64,000 bases of DNA, taken from assembly GCF_000524195.1 (NCBI RefSeq), contig NW_020170494.1, forward strand, positions 14,977 through 78,976, given 5' to 3'. Positions 1-13,000 of the stretch are shown piece by piece; the stretch's first letter is position 1, and each line of letters begins with the position of its first letter. A program made the translations under genes and the position numbers. The notes beneath the pieces were generated by a model that was given only the letters and a program-made list of their open reading frames with translations, ran no database searches and was not told the DNA's origin. Origin of the DNA: Echinococcus granulosus. Taxonomy: Eukaryota > Platyhelminthes > Cestoda > Cyclophyllidea > Taeniidae.

Positions 1-1095
1 TGTGACAGGGTTTCTACCTACGTCGATCATCTAAGGAACATTGGTAACTAATTCCCACATTGTAGAGCGATGTTGATCAATTCCGGCTAGAGCAAATCGC
101 GCTTAAGGTCAAAACATCAGCTAAGAAAATTTAGCTCCTAACGAATTAAATTAGGAATGCCGTAGCATCAAATCAAAGCCCCCCGGCATTCCTTCAAGTT
201 GCATACCCGCCTGTGCAGACCTTTTCGACCTCCCAGGATTCGGCTTTCAGGCTGATTGGATGCAGCCTTGCCCTCCAACAACAACCTTTTCCGTGCGCCT
301 ATAGCAAAGCTACTTTTAGGCTCGACCGCCCCATGGCATCTTCAGGTACAATTCATATAATGTATGACTACACAGCCTTCGGGGGAGGTGGGCATGCTAC
401 CGTGGAGAATCACGCCCCTCTTTCTGAGGGGCTCACCCGCCCTCGGATGGCTAAATGCCACAGCACCCAAATTGCATGATCCAAATTCACCCAAGTATCT
501 CAATCAAATGGCGAAATAGTTGCTCGAAATCTTAATTCCACAAAGGCAGACCACAACTTATTAAATAGTGCAGCGCAAACGAACCCCTTCAAAGTGTGCT
601 TGCTGCGTACCTTCTGTAAAACTAGACCCGAACGTTGTTAATGTTGCTATTGCCATTGTTGACATCATTATCGTCGATATTTCAGTAGAACGCCACCATC
701 ATCCAATTATTACTTTTTACAGCCTACTCATCAGGAGGTGAGAAAACACGTTCGATACATTGGGTACAATATAAATACAATTTTGGGAAGAAGAGAAAGA
801 AGGGATCATGGGCACGCTGGCTCCCCTTAGGTTGGAGGGACAAATGTTGATTAGGTGTCACGTGACTCAGATGACCGCAGTGCCAGTGCACGCGGCACGG
901 GAGGAGGCAGGCTTGTGCCTAGCCTTATGCATAGTCCGTGAGTTCACGTGTTAATGCGTGTCATTTTCCGGAGGCTAATGGTTAAAAGGGAATGGGACTG
1001 AGAGCAAGCGAAACAAACGGGTTTAGGCGACATGATTGCTGCGAGGTGAGGGGAGAAAGGAGAGTGGCATCCTCAAATGTGTTAGAGGAAGAGGA
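1..1095. other. Region downstream of SMAD4, no gene seen
   Basis: No coding exon, RNA gene or repeat was recognised. The stretch lies immediately downstream of the SMAD4 stop codon on the minus strand, so its right part should be SMAD4 3'UTR. I could not place a canonical AATAAA poly(A) signal with confidence. The short open frame at 213-479 on the plus strand has no family resemblance. Confidence 0.5.
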
Positions 1096-4000
1096 TCAGC
1101 GTTTTGCCAGGTGTTGCGGTGGCTGTTGCAATTGATTCTGGTAGTAGAAGAAATGTCGCGTCGGCTTTAAGTCATTCAATGGCATTGCTTGCAAAACCTC
1201 GTCCAGTAGTTGCAGTGGTCTAAAAATGGAACAGTAAAGGTAGATATGAGCGCTCCTTCCTTCAACAAGTGCCACTATAATGATTTAATGGAAGTGAAGA
1301 CTATGCTCTACAGAGCGCTTTTAGATGCTACTATGACGTCAAACTCCGGTTCTGAGGCGGTCAGATTTACGCATCTTCTTCGTCAACACGTCGATCTCTA
1401 ACATGGATGTTATTGTTTTTGAATGAATCCAAAATCGAACGGAAAACCATGAACTGGGAAGGGTGTTTTTGTTAGGGGCAAGATAAAACAGCGCGGTAAA
1501 CCGTCAACTGTTACCATTATCATTACCCCCGTGCCTTGACTAGGCAGCACCTCTGCTAACAAGGAAAGCTAGTAGCCTGTGATTTATCTACTGCCAGATT
1601 AGGGCAGACGGCGCTACCTTATCTGCATCCATCCCTCCAGATAACATGAAATGTCGCAAAAAGGGAAGAAAAATTGGGTGTCATTGGGACTTGCAAGAAA
1701 GTGACCGACAGAAAATTAAACCAGACCAAACAAAGGGGTAGCTCAATTTTTGAAAGAATTTAACGGATAGCAAAATGCGAGGTTAATTGGAATGCATTCA
1801 ACCATGCAAGCCTTTCAAATTTGGTAATGGCGAAAGAAGCATAGCACCTTAAATTACTAGCCGAGGGTTTTATTTTTAACCAAAGGTCAAAATGACTTCC
1901 ACGCTTCAAGCAATTTAGCCAACGATAGGATTGCCTCAAAGTGGCATCCCATATATGCCGATTTTTACTTAGAAATGAAGTTACAAAATATCAGTCTTGC
2001 AGAAAATCATCCCGCACAATAAAGTAAACTGTAGCTATTTCCTTCATTTCAAGAATAACCTGCGCCTAGTTTATTGCTTCAAACTTTAGTTAATCTGGTT
2101 TTAACACGGTTTGGCTCAACCAGTTGCCATAAATTGCCAAAACAAACACATCACATAGACGTGACGCTGGTGAGGAGCGTGCAAATGTTAACATTAGACG
2201 AGAAAATTTGATTGACCAGTAAGCACGTGACCTGCCCAATTAACTGCACAAGCTGTGGGAGTTTTAGGTAAATGGGCAGTGCAGACCAGTGAATTAACAA
2301 TGATAAAAAACGAGATAGTCCAATGTTAATGAATTTTTCAAGGACTAAATTACCCCAAGAAATCGCATGACATCAAGGAAAGACCCACCCAGGCTAAGTT
2401 TTCCAATGACAAAAGGGAGGATTTAAGGAGGTGGGAAGGTGAGTCAAAATGCATAGTGCAAAATAGAAGTCCATCTAACACATATTTTGAGGCTTATGGA
2501 ATCCGAAAAATTGAGCATTTGTAATACCTGTGAAGTTGGATTTCAATCCAACAGGGAGTCTCCTTAATGTCGTGGCGGGGATAGTCCGGACCCCAGCCCT
2601 TGACGAAACTGAGACGAAGGTTACAGAGTCGACGGAAGTCGTCCACGCCTACCCCGGCGGCTTCGCATGTGCCCATTGGCGCAGTGGCGGCAGCGGCAGC
2701 GGCAGAGGCAGCAGCCGCTGCATCGGCCACCGCGCCCATCTGCATGGAACCCGCCACCGCAGCGGCCTGACGCATCGCCGCCGCCTGTGTCATGTGGGCC
2801 AGATGACGCATCTGTTCGTGGCACTGACGTATGTCGAACACCTGCAATAGCAATGCGAGGGTTATACGCTTGCACGATCACGAATACACACGCGCATGCA
2901 CACATCCTTGGCTGTTTGAAAGAAACTAAAAATGGGAAGATTCGTACAAACCATTACAAGAATCCCAGCATTTGTAGCACCATTTCGATTCCAAATGGGC
3001 AATGCAAATTGCAAACGAGACGCGCCTGACAAGCGCTTGGAACGAAGTGGTAAGCTGGTGCCTCTTAATGCTAGCACAGAGAACTAGGGATTGGAACAAT
3101 TCATATTCATTCAGCCACATTTGACTGCAAGACTGGAAATAAGGCTAGAATTCACGCGAAATCCAACAGATTGTTTTGGGATCACAAAATACCTGTTCAC
3201 TGTTCACATGTCCCTTGGTTGCACCCAATACTAACCTGGAAAGTGGATGAAAATGAACATCTCCAAAACGCAATGACGGGGACGCAGACTAGTAAGGACC
3301 ACGGAAATGAGCAAGTGGTAGCTTGGTTTAAAAGTATTTTAAGTTGGGTAGCGGATTGTTAATAACGATCGATTCGAAATCTTCACATAGAGCCACTGGT
3401 GAAAGGACGAGGACAACCTTAGGGAAAACAAGCGGTTCTATGCGCGAAAACGGTTTTGGGTTTCAGTAACCTAATTCTCAAAATCAATATTCAACCATAA
3501 ATGACGCTAGTGTTTAAATGCAACGACACAAGTGAAGACAGTCCGATGGTTGATGCACTCCACCTCCGTCCACTCACATGTGGACTTGACTATAGCATTG
3601 GAATGTGCTGAGACAATGACGCACTAGCTCGTCTGGCTAAAATTCATGCTTCAGGTGTGTTCGTGCGAAATTAAACGCATCGTAGACATGTTTAAACATT
3701 CAAATTCAAACGCTTCTACTCACACTTAACGCGTTTACTACCAGCGCCACGCATACGTGCCATGTATTTTTACGCTTGGTTACTCCAAATTGTGCCACAA
3801 ACGGATTGGTTGAGGCAATGAAAAAGACATATGACAGTCTTGGTCTGAGGAGAACTTAATTCTTTTTAGTTTTGAGCATCACAATTTGTATCAGTAACAG
3901 ACCTGAGCTTTGGCGGCCAAATTCTATCCAGGAGTCTAGGAGACAAATATATTGTGAGCAACTTATGTAGCAGTTACGTGCGCAAAATCCCACTCTGTCT

Positions 4001-7000
4001 CTGAACATAAAATGCGAATGTCTATTCAGAAATAGGTATTTTTGTTGAAGCTCCAAGAAGGAAAACCATGGCGCTGTTACAAGTAAATAACTTGATGTTT
4101 GGTTACAGAAAATCCATTAATTTCGCTGGTCAAGGAGTCCCGCTTCCTCATTGCTCCAGAAACAACCAGCATACCTACTATAATTATATCTTCAAAGGGA
4201 AAAAAGAGGTCCTACATGCAGAAAGCCCATCGTGTGTGCAAAAATAAGTTAGATCTGACAAATGACATCCAGTTGGCAATGTCGCCAGTCAGTAGACCGA
4301 TTAAAGGAAATGGGCTGTGATCCCGGACTCCCTTTCCCATGGGTGAGGAAATACAGCAAAAAGCACAACGTCGCTCGCTTCAAAACAACAGCAGCAGTCC
4401 TGCCAATTGCGAGGAGGCCAGCTGCAACACCGGTTAAGGCGGGATGCGAACAACTGGGCAGGTCTGGACGCGTGCCGGACATTAGTCCACGATGCCTTGA
4501 ACCCGGGGCATGTAAACGCACGAGAAAGCAGCAAGAGGGGGAGTGACGTACGTACGCACGACCTAAAAGTACAAGAGCTCGCGGGCGCACGCACACGTGG
4601 GCGATCGACACTCGGCGAAGCGTCGGTGGTAGTCGCCATGTTTACGCCTAATCCTCGCGGCACGACTCCACATTTTTTGTTCAAGTACTCTGCAGCGATC
4701 GGCTGGATGATTTATGCAAAGCCTGTTTGCGGAAATGGTCCTGCATGTACGTGTATACACATACACGCGTACCGATCTCTGAGCAGCAACGCCTTTGATC
4801 CACTGAACAAACATCCTTCCCCCCACTCCACTTTTATCCACGTCTGTCCCTGATTCGGTTCGGCACATCTTTTCCCTAAGAGGTACGGCCATCGTCAATG
4901 GTAATGAAAGTAAAAAAAATCTAACAGAACATAACGTAAATAGTAACTATGCGTTCACTTTTCAAGCATGCAATTACCATATACCCTTGAGATTCGGCCA
5001 CCATATTACTGGTATATCAGCCTTTTTGAGTTAATAATACACTTACTCCCAGACTGACATAAGTTACGCCGCCTGGAATAACTTGAGCGCTACAACACGA
5101 TGAGAGCAGACCTCATGAGAGATACTCAGCCATCCTGTGGAAAGATGAACAAATTACAGTCGGACACCTCCACCCTCTGGGTTGCAACACACAAAGGAAT
5201 GAAGTCCAGGGCGCTTCGTGAAAGGGTAGCGAAAAAAAGGCATCTGAGTCCATTTGCTTGAATGCATGGTGAACCGCGATGGAATAGCTCACCTTAATGT
5301 AAGCACCGGGATAAATTTTGTGCACAGCATCACCCGGTGCCCTGCCTGCCTCGCGGTCAAGGTAGTAGCTTTGTACAAAGATGGAGAACTCGGAGAGACA
5401 GCGGATCCAGACGTCACCTTCGCCCACTATGTCTAGCTCCACGCCCTTCCCAATGTAGAGACGCGACTTCTCCGACTGCTCCGACCTAAAGAAATGGACA
5501 CAAGTAGGAAGCCCAGCGGTTAGTGGAGCAAAAGCTGGCAGTGAAGGCGAACTGTTTGGACAAACTGTTCATCATTGCAATTATTCACTTTAGAGACTAA
5601 GGAAAGTGAGCTTCAACCCGGCTGGGAGCTATTTTAATGCACATACGTTTCAGAATAAGCCGACTTCTGACAGCCCACTTTCCGTGACATTACCTTGCGT
5701 AATGTGCAACCCGAAATGAAGCCCGTACCAGGAAGATTAATCGAAAATCAGTAAGAGCGCTAAATAAGTGCCTTATTTTGATTTAAAGCACACCCAGAGA
5801 AGGCAATCAAAAGACATGGCTACGTTTAAATGAACAGAGCAAAAACAATTAAGTGGTTGTGTTTTGGAACAAGAAACAAACTCAGTCGAGTGATAAAATA
5901 TCCAGGGTTGTATCAAAGACGTTTATGTGCATGTGTAGGCGGAGTTAGACGAGAGCCTGAAGAAACACTATACTCGCGCTTTCTTGGTCCATTCTGATAG
6001 CAACCCGCAATGACATTTGATTTATGACTAAAAGGCGGCGCCGCCGCAAAGGAAAGAATGCACAGCTCCGGCGTAATAATGGTAGTGGTGGTTATGGTAG
6101 CAGCGCAGTCAAAATGAAGGATAGCAAGCACAAATGCTCAATCCAGTATTAAAAGCTTGCATGCGGACCCAAATGACGCTTTGTAAAAAGCGAAAAAATT
6201 GAATAAATGTTTTCGATTGCATCCACTATGCAATTAAAAAAGTGCTTTACTTCAACATTCAACCGTAAAGATGCTATTTAGAAATGTGTACTCGTGGAGA
6301 AGACCTTTACTACAGCGTGACTCTATGTCACCCTAAGCAATGAAGTTGGGTAGCCTAACGTACCTAACAAGAGCGGCGTGTGTGGAGACAAATCGACAAC
6401 AGAAAAGAACACATGATGCTACTAACAAATGAAAAGGCACCAAAAGCAGAAGAAGAATAATTATAAACTGTGCATCTACACATGACTACCTAGCAATGCC
6501 ACCACATGTTGCTGTTTTTGCAACTAGGAGTAACTCCTTACATTCATGCCTTCACTATGAAGGGAAGGCACAGAGTCTCCCACATATTTCTGCATAATGT
6601 GAGACAAAAGAATTTGGGTTATTATCTACCTTCAGAATTTAGCGTTTATTATGCTTAGAATTCAGGAAATCCAACCTAATTTCTGCGCCAAATACAAGTG
6701 AATGCCTAGCGAGAAAAATAAATTTTAAGAGTCTGTAGAGGAAAATAACAAAACTGTAGTCCTTCCTCTAAGTCGAGAGCACGAACATTAACTTGATTGC
6801 AACAATAGTTCCGTGTGAAAAAAAAGGCAAGCCTCTCCTTTTTGCTTAATCGGCTTGCCTCGACGGATTCAAACTAACAGCGTCACGCGTAGTCCATAGG
6901 TGGGCACAAGTCGATCACGATGGGTAATTAATCTCATTACAGAAGAAGGCATTAAAAACCAACATTCGCTAGGGGCATGCAAGTGTCGGCACAATGGGCG

Positions 7001-10000
7001 TGTGAATAGAGCACGAGTCTTGGCCTACCACGCAGGCCCAGCGAGTGGCGGCAGGGCAGACGAGACCAGTCGGGTAGGACATCTGAGCAGAGCGCATTGA
7101 AATCTGTGTTTACACACGCACACACCCACGTACACCCAAAACCAATCACACCCGTGCGTATGCACCTAGAGAAGTGCCCACCCTTTAATACATAGACAAA
7201 AGGATTTGGTCCATTGGGTCGCGATTTTCGGCTGCGCAGTAAAGTACACTTCTGATGCTACTGCTACAAATAATCATGGCCGATCGTTAAGGTCGTTTCC
7301 GCTAGGAAAAAAAGCCTGCAAATCATAGGTGGTGGTCTGCCATTCAGTTAAGCGGCCCATTCGTTCAGTAACTTATTAGCAAAAACTCAAAATCGATGTG
7401 TAAAAATGAAGTTTTGAATTTCAAAATAAAGATTAAGATGGTTCTGTGAGAGGTTAATAAGTCACACCATCAAACAGAACACTCATTTACTCTAAAAAAC
7501 TCGTTCTTAAGTACCCTAACGCACAAATATGATTCCCACTAAATTAAGATGAGAATTCATTTGTGTAATCAAGGAGTCGGAAAGCGGGTCAATAATGTGA
7601 AATCGCATCAAGGTGTAATCCTTTTCAGATGAAAGAGAAACTGAGGAAAAGGCAAAACAGAACAGCACATAACTGATGGTTCATTCACAAAAAAGGAATG
7701 AGCAGCCACGCGCTGACATGGAAGCCTGGTCAAAAGGCCTTCCCAGACTCCATAACGCGGACATGAAGCCAGTGTGCATCAATTAACCGTCCAACCCACC
7801 CTCGAGAGATTTTGACAATTGAACATAACCTCCCATCCCCACCAATCCCCTTACATTAGCAGGGGACAAAGTAGTAGGGAACTCAATCCGAGAAAAAGCG
7901 AAAGGAGGATTGAGGATAGAAGGAGACCCACCTGTGCACGTTGGATAGCTGGCCCAGACAGAAGCGATTTCGGCTGGAGGGGTCGGTATAGCCGTCCACA
8001 ATTACTCGTGTGTAGTGACTGGGCACCTTGAACAACTCGCCCACCTGCTGATCCAACTCGAAGTAGGCTATGTTGCACCAGTACTCCGGCGGCCTCTGTG
8101 TTGTCAATTGCGAGGGCTGCGGTGGGCAAAAAAGTTGACGGATAACCGAGTTTCATTATCATGAGCACTGATCCGCCGATCACAATATTGAGCCAGTCCC
8201 AATTGAACAAAACATGGGAAAGCGAGACAAGAAAGTGGGAGCAGTAAGTATTTCGATCGACAAGGACAATAAACAAGCCTCACCGTTTTGAGCGCTCCCC
8301 AGTAAAAAAAGCTACTGACGCCTCCACAGCAATGTGCGAGAATGACGGCAATCAAATCTATGCTTGAATTTGCCACGCGACCGGATTAGTGGGCTCTGTT
8401 CACTGGTGAAATCCATGACGGCTATCAATCTAGTCACAAGTCCGTGCACGAAGAAAAGTTGATTAAAAGTTTTGATGCACAGGATCAAAAGCACAAGAAC
8501 ACAGTTAAACACGCAGCGGTCGTCATTTGATTAACGTCAGATTTCCTTCGCTGACATTTACGCAAAACATTCATGAAAGATCCGTTGGCGACACAACCCA
8601 GAATGTTCCAATTCAAATAAATCGAGAAACTAGAATGCCGTAACTTTCCGATGTTCCTTAAGTGTCAAAATAGGAAAATTAGACGATATGCGAATCCATC
8701 ACGATTTAAATACCCTTTTTAAATATTTACTCAGTCTTTTTACGAATTTCTCACATCTCTCACCTATTTTGAAAATGATAAAGTAAGAGGAAAAATGCTC
8801 GTATCAAAGCAGATTTTGTAAAGCATAAGGCATTGGGAATATGCATGATTGCTGGGCCAAATATGAACTAAAAAACGCGAGAACGGAAGAAAAACACGTT
8901 GAGACCTATTTGGAGGCGTTCCATAAAGGGACTTTGATGTAATCACTTCCGCCTGCAAAACACCAAGATACCCGCGTATTCCTGGCTAAACCTAGGCGAG
9001 GCGACCAACTGGAAACAAACAACTAGTTCAAGCGGAGCCCTACACACCACCGCGGCCAATTGGCATTTAGATTTATTATTTGGCTTTCAAAAAACATTCC
9101 GACGCGGTTGAAATCTGTGGCAATTTGTAAAAAAACAGGGATGAATGAGAGTGTTCACCCGTGAGATGGGAAAAAGAGGCGCCGTTTTGTTGCGCTGAGC
9201 GTCCATAACGTCTGATGATGGACAGCAAATTATTTGCGTAAATAATATGTATAGGGCGTGTACAGCCTCAAACACAGGACTTCTAGCGCTGAGAACCGAA
9301 TTTCCTGAATCCCAAAGTGAATAAACGGTGTGAGTGTAACCGATGAGGATTAGATGCAGAGGAAGTGAAAACCAACAAACTAAACCCAAATAGCGTAACG
9401 GCCATGGAGTTTCAGACCCTCTGCGAAACTATACCGCGATAGAGCTATCAGAGGCAGACGTTTGAAAATAGTCAGAATTTATAGGCTCCACATGGCCAAA
9501 TTGGAGGAAAGAGGGTATATTAGAATAAGTCTCCCCTCTAAAGGGAATAGGCAATAGTGACCGAACCTACCGGTGAAGATAATGGCATAATTCTTAGTGA
9601 AAGTGATTTGGCCTCACCCGACCATTCCAACAGCCATGTTAATACATGGGTGAATGAAACATTTAACAAAATAGATGAATCTGTATGTATTGTAAGAAGC
9701 GGAAGCTTTGTAGCAAAACAGTGGTACAGACCTCAAACGTTTTGCTACATTGATGATGAATCACCATTGAAGATGACATCTTTGAGGAAATCTGATCTAG
9801 GGAGGAACTCAGAATTCAGCATATGCTTTGCAAGAAAGTTTGCCCGAACTCAAGCCCATTACTAACAGAAGGCCTAGTTCAATACTATGAGCAAATCAGT
9901 AACTGAAACAGGCATCACACCGTTGGTCAGTAACGCAATGTCAGGACGAATGCATTGATGAGAATGCGCAAACATGAATTTCTCGTGGCAGTTAGGGAGC

Positions 10001-13000
10001 GAGGTTGGAAGAGCCGCGAGTCATGCTGGAAGACACGTCAAGGAAAAGATTGAGGGTAGCTGGTCTAAATAACAAAAGTACGTCATATGACGAACGAAAA
10101 TATCATGATAGAGACGCTGGCGTTGATTACTAACCTGCGTTGTCTGAAGTGAACCCTGATATTAAACAACCAGGACGGATTCAAGGTGTGTGATCCAACT
10201 CTAGTACCGACCAAGGCTGTTACATTATAGCGTAATTTTAAGATCGCCAGCTGAGATCTACGCTCGTAATGTTACACTATGGACTTTGAAGCTGCTTTCC
10301 GGGGTTTTTATTTAAATAAAGCTAGCAGAATCAATAGCCTGTTTTCACAGGAGCGTCGATCACAGAGCGAAATTGTAGTGCAATCACTCCTACTGCAGTG
10401 AGCCATCACTACGCTTACTAACCCGTGCGGTGTTGTGCAGTGTAAATACCGACTTACTGCGTTGCCCGCCTTTGGCAACGGCACATTGGAACAGAGAATG
10501 TAGAGGCGAATATTCGTCGAGTCGACAATTTGCAACACCAAGGCCCTCCCCAACCTCCCTCTTAGGCAAACCAGCAGCGCACAACATGTGATGTTTTTGA
10601 TTAATCACGTGAGATTTCGTGTCCAGTGTTCAGATCGCTTCTGTGCCAATGGTGGTGGCTACGTCAGACCGGGCTTAAGCCACTCTCTCCTGACAAGTAG
10701 ACCCATCAGAGCTGGCTCACATGCCAAGCTCTCACGTTAAGGCAGAAGTGGAAAAAATGGGTAATGAAGACCGGTCTTTAAGCTACTTCGCCTTCATTCA
10801 GATACTCCGGTCTTGCTCATTACACATACTGAAAGCGCTGAAGACAAACGTCTGGACTAGCTAACAAAGAGGGAAGGTAAAGGTATGGTGAGCAATTTAT
10901 CACATTTGCGTCTGGACTTCGAGCAATCGAGTGGCACGAAAGTGAGAGCTATGGATCACAGAGGTCTGTTCCATGGAAGGTAATTTATCGTCCCAACGCT
11001 TACATTCCATGTTCGAGTTAAATTTTATTACGTGGGTATGCAAGACAGTAGGTTTCTTCAAACATAAGCCAGTATCAATGAAAGTGAAGAAAGGATTCCA
11101 GGAAATCATGCGTTCCTACAAATTAGCATCCAGCATAAAATCTTGCTGTATTAAACTAAAACAGGCTAATCATAGCAAAAGAGGGCAACCAAATCACCAC
11201 TGAGGCAGACAAAGGTGTTGAAAATCTGAGAATCGTAAGAAGCAGTATGTCCATACACAAATTTAACACATGAGCCGGAAAAGACGAAGAAATTGGAGCA
11301 TGTTATGTGAAATCAAGGTCACGCAGACTTCAAGAGCTGAAGAATGAATGCAAGTGAGCTGTTCCCTCCACTTCTGGAAACTTACCAACATCGCTAATTA
11401 AAGCAGCGGCAGATATCGGTATTAGGGTCAGAGGGAGGCGTGCACACCACTGGAAGCCGTCAGATAAGAACAGGGTGGGCAGATAGATAAACTGGCAATG
11501 AATGCGCCGGCAACTCCTACCCCGTCTCAAAACATGAACACAGGTTGAAAACCAGTTGCAAGACATTATTGGCATCGTGCCGGTACATATGCTTGAAGGA
11601 TATAAAGGCGAACCTAAATGGAGCGTGAAATTAAAAGCCGGCCCGAATTCGAGTGCCGAGGAAACCACAGGGGGGAGGGATCGCTGGTCAACGGAAGGAA
11701 CATTAACAAATGCAAGTTGGATGGTTGGGGTAAGTATATACAAACACTAAAATTCACCCCGAAACATTTCGATCGGATCGGTTTTCAACGCGAATGAGAT
11801 GGTGACTTCCATGAGTAGTGGGGCACGCAGTCTAGTAATTAAGCGGCTCGAGAACCGCACACCTATTCACCTTAGGGCGATCGTGAATGGGGTTTGTCAA
11901 GAGGAATTTAACGATGACAAGACACTAAACAAATCAAGAGGACGAACAAAATGAATGGTTTATATTGATTCAGGCTGACAAATAAACAAAGTCGACACTT
12001 TGTTGGAGTGAATTCGCTATGAAAAAAATCCACACAGCCCCTGCTTAGTGTTTCGATCTGATGCAGCCAATAGGCATAAGCCCTAAAGATGGAGACAAGG
12101 CATGTGAAAATCAGACTTGAAGTACAAACCACCGTTACTCAGAAAATAATGAGTAACGCACTCCGAGGAATAATTGGTTACATGGATTTTTCAGGTTATA
12201 AATGCGTACGTGGAAACTTAATACAAGAAACGAAATGGGAACTTACAATTATTTGCTGAGGAACAAAAGGATTAGGAAGCTTGTTTATGCCTTCTCTGAA
12301 TTTTAAGAGCAAGTGCTAAGGTATCGGAAGAGTAATAAAAATAATTTAAGGGATGAACTATGAAAATCACGCTCATCTTACGCCGCTGCCCTCCCTTTCC
12401 TCAATTAGAGCATTATACATCAAAAGTCACTGAGCAAACGATGGTTGGCCAGACTCAGAGTTACGTCACATGACTCCAAATTGCTGATAGGATTGTGAAA
12501 AAAATTGACGCGAATATAAAACGACTGAATCAGTACCAGAGCCTGAAAATAACACTACACCCACCTGCAGACTCCCGCTAGGAGGCGGGTTTGGTGGGAG
12601 CATGGGAGGAGGCTGTCCACCCGGTGCACCACCACCACCACCCCATCCACCACCAAGAGGGGCAGTGGAAGATGAGGAGACAGGCTGTTGTTGCTGCGAT
12701 GCGCGTCCATAGCTGCTGCTGCTGCTACCAGCAGTAAACGCTGACTGTCCATTGTTGGTGCCGCCGCTGCCACCGGAGCACTGGCTGGGATACAGGACAG
12801 GTGCCGGAGCACCCCCCGACGCGGCTATTGGATCAAGGAGGGCCGCGGTCTCCGCTGCATCGAGCGCTACGGCGGAGGCCTCGTCAGTACTGGAAGTAGG
12901 GTGCAAAGCTGGAAGCGCTTGCACCGGTGGCGGTCGAGGGGGAGGCGGAGCAGAATGTGTGCCCACACCGCTGCCACCGGCAGCCACAGCGGCCGCGAAG

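Noticed and set aside
4249..4898. Four overlapping open frames on both strands in a GC-richer patch
   Set aside because: They lie in SMAD4 intron 5, overlap in conflicting frames, and none shows a family motif; stop codons are simply rarer in GC-rich DNA.
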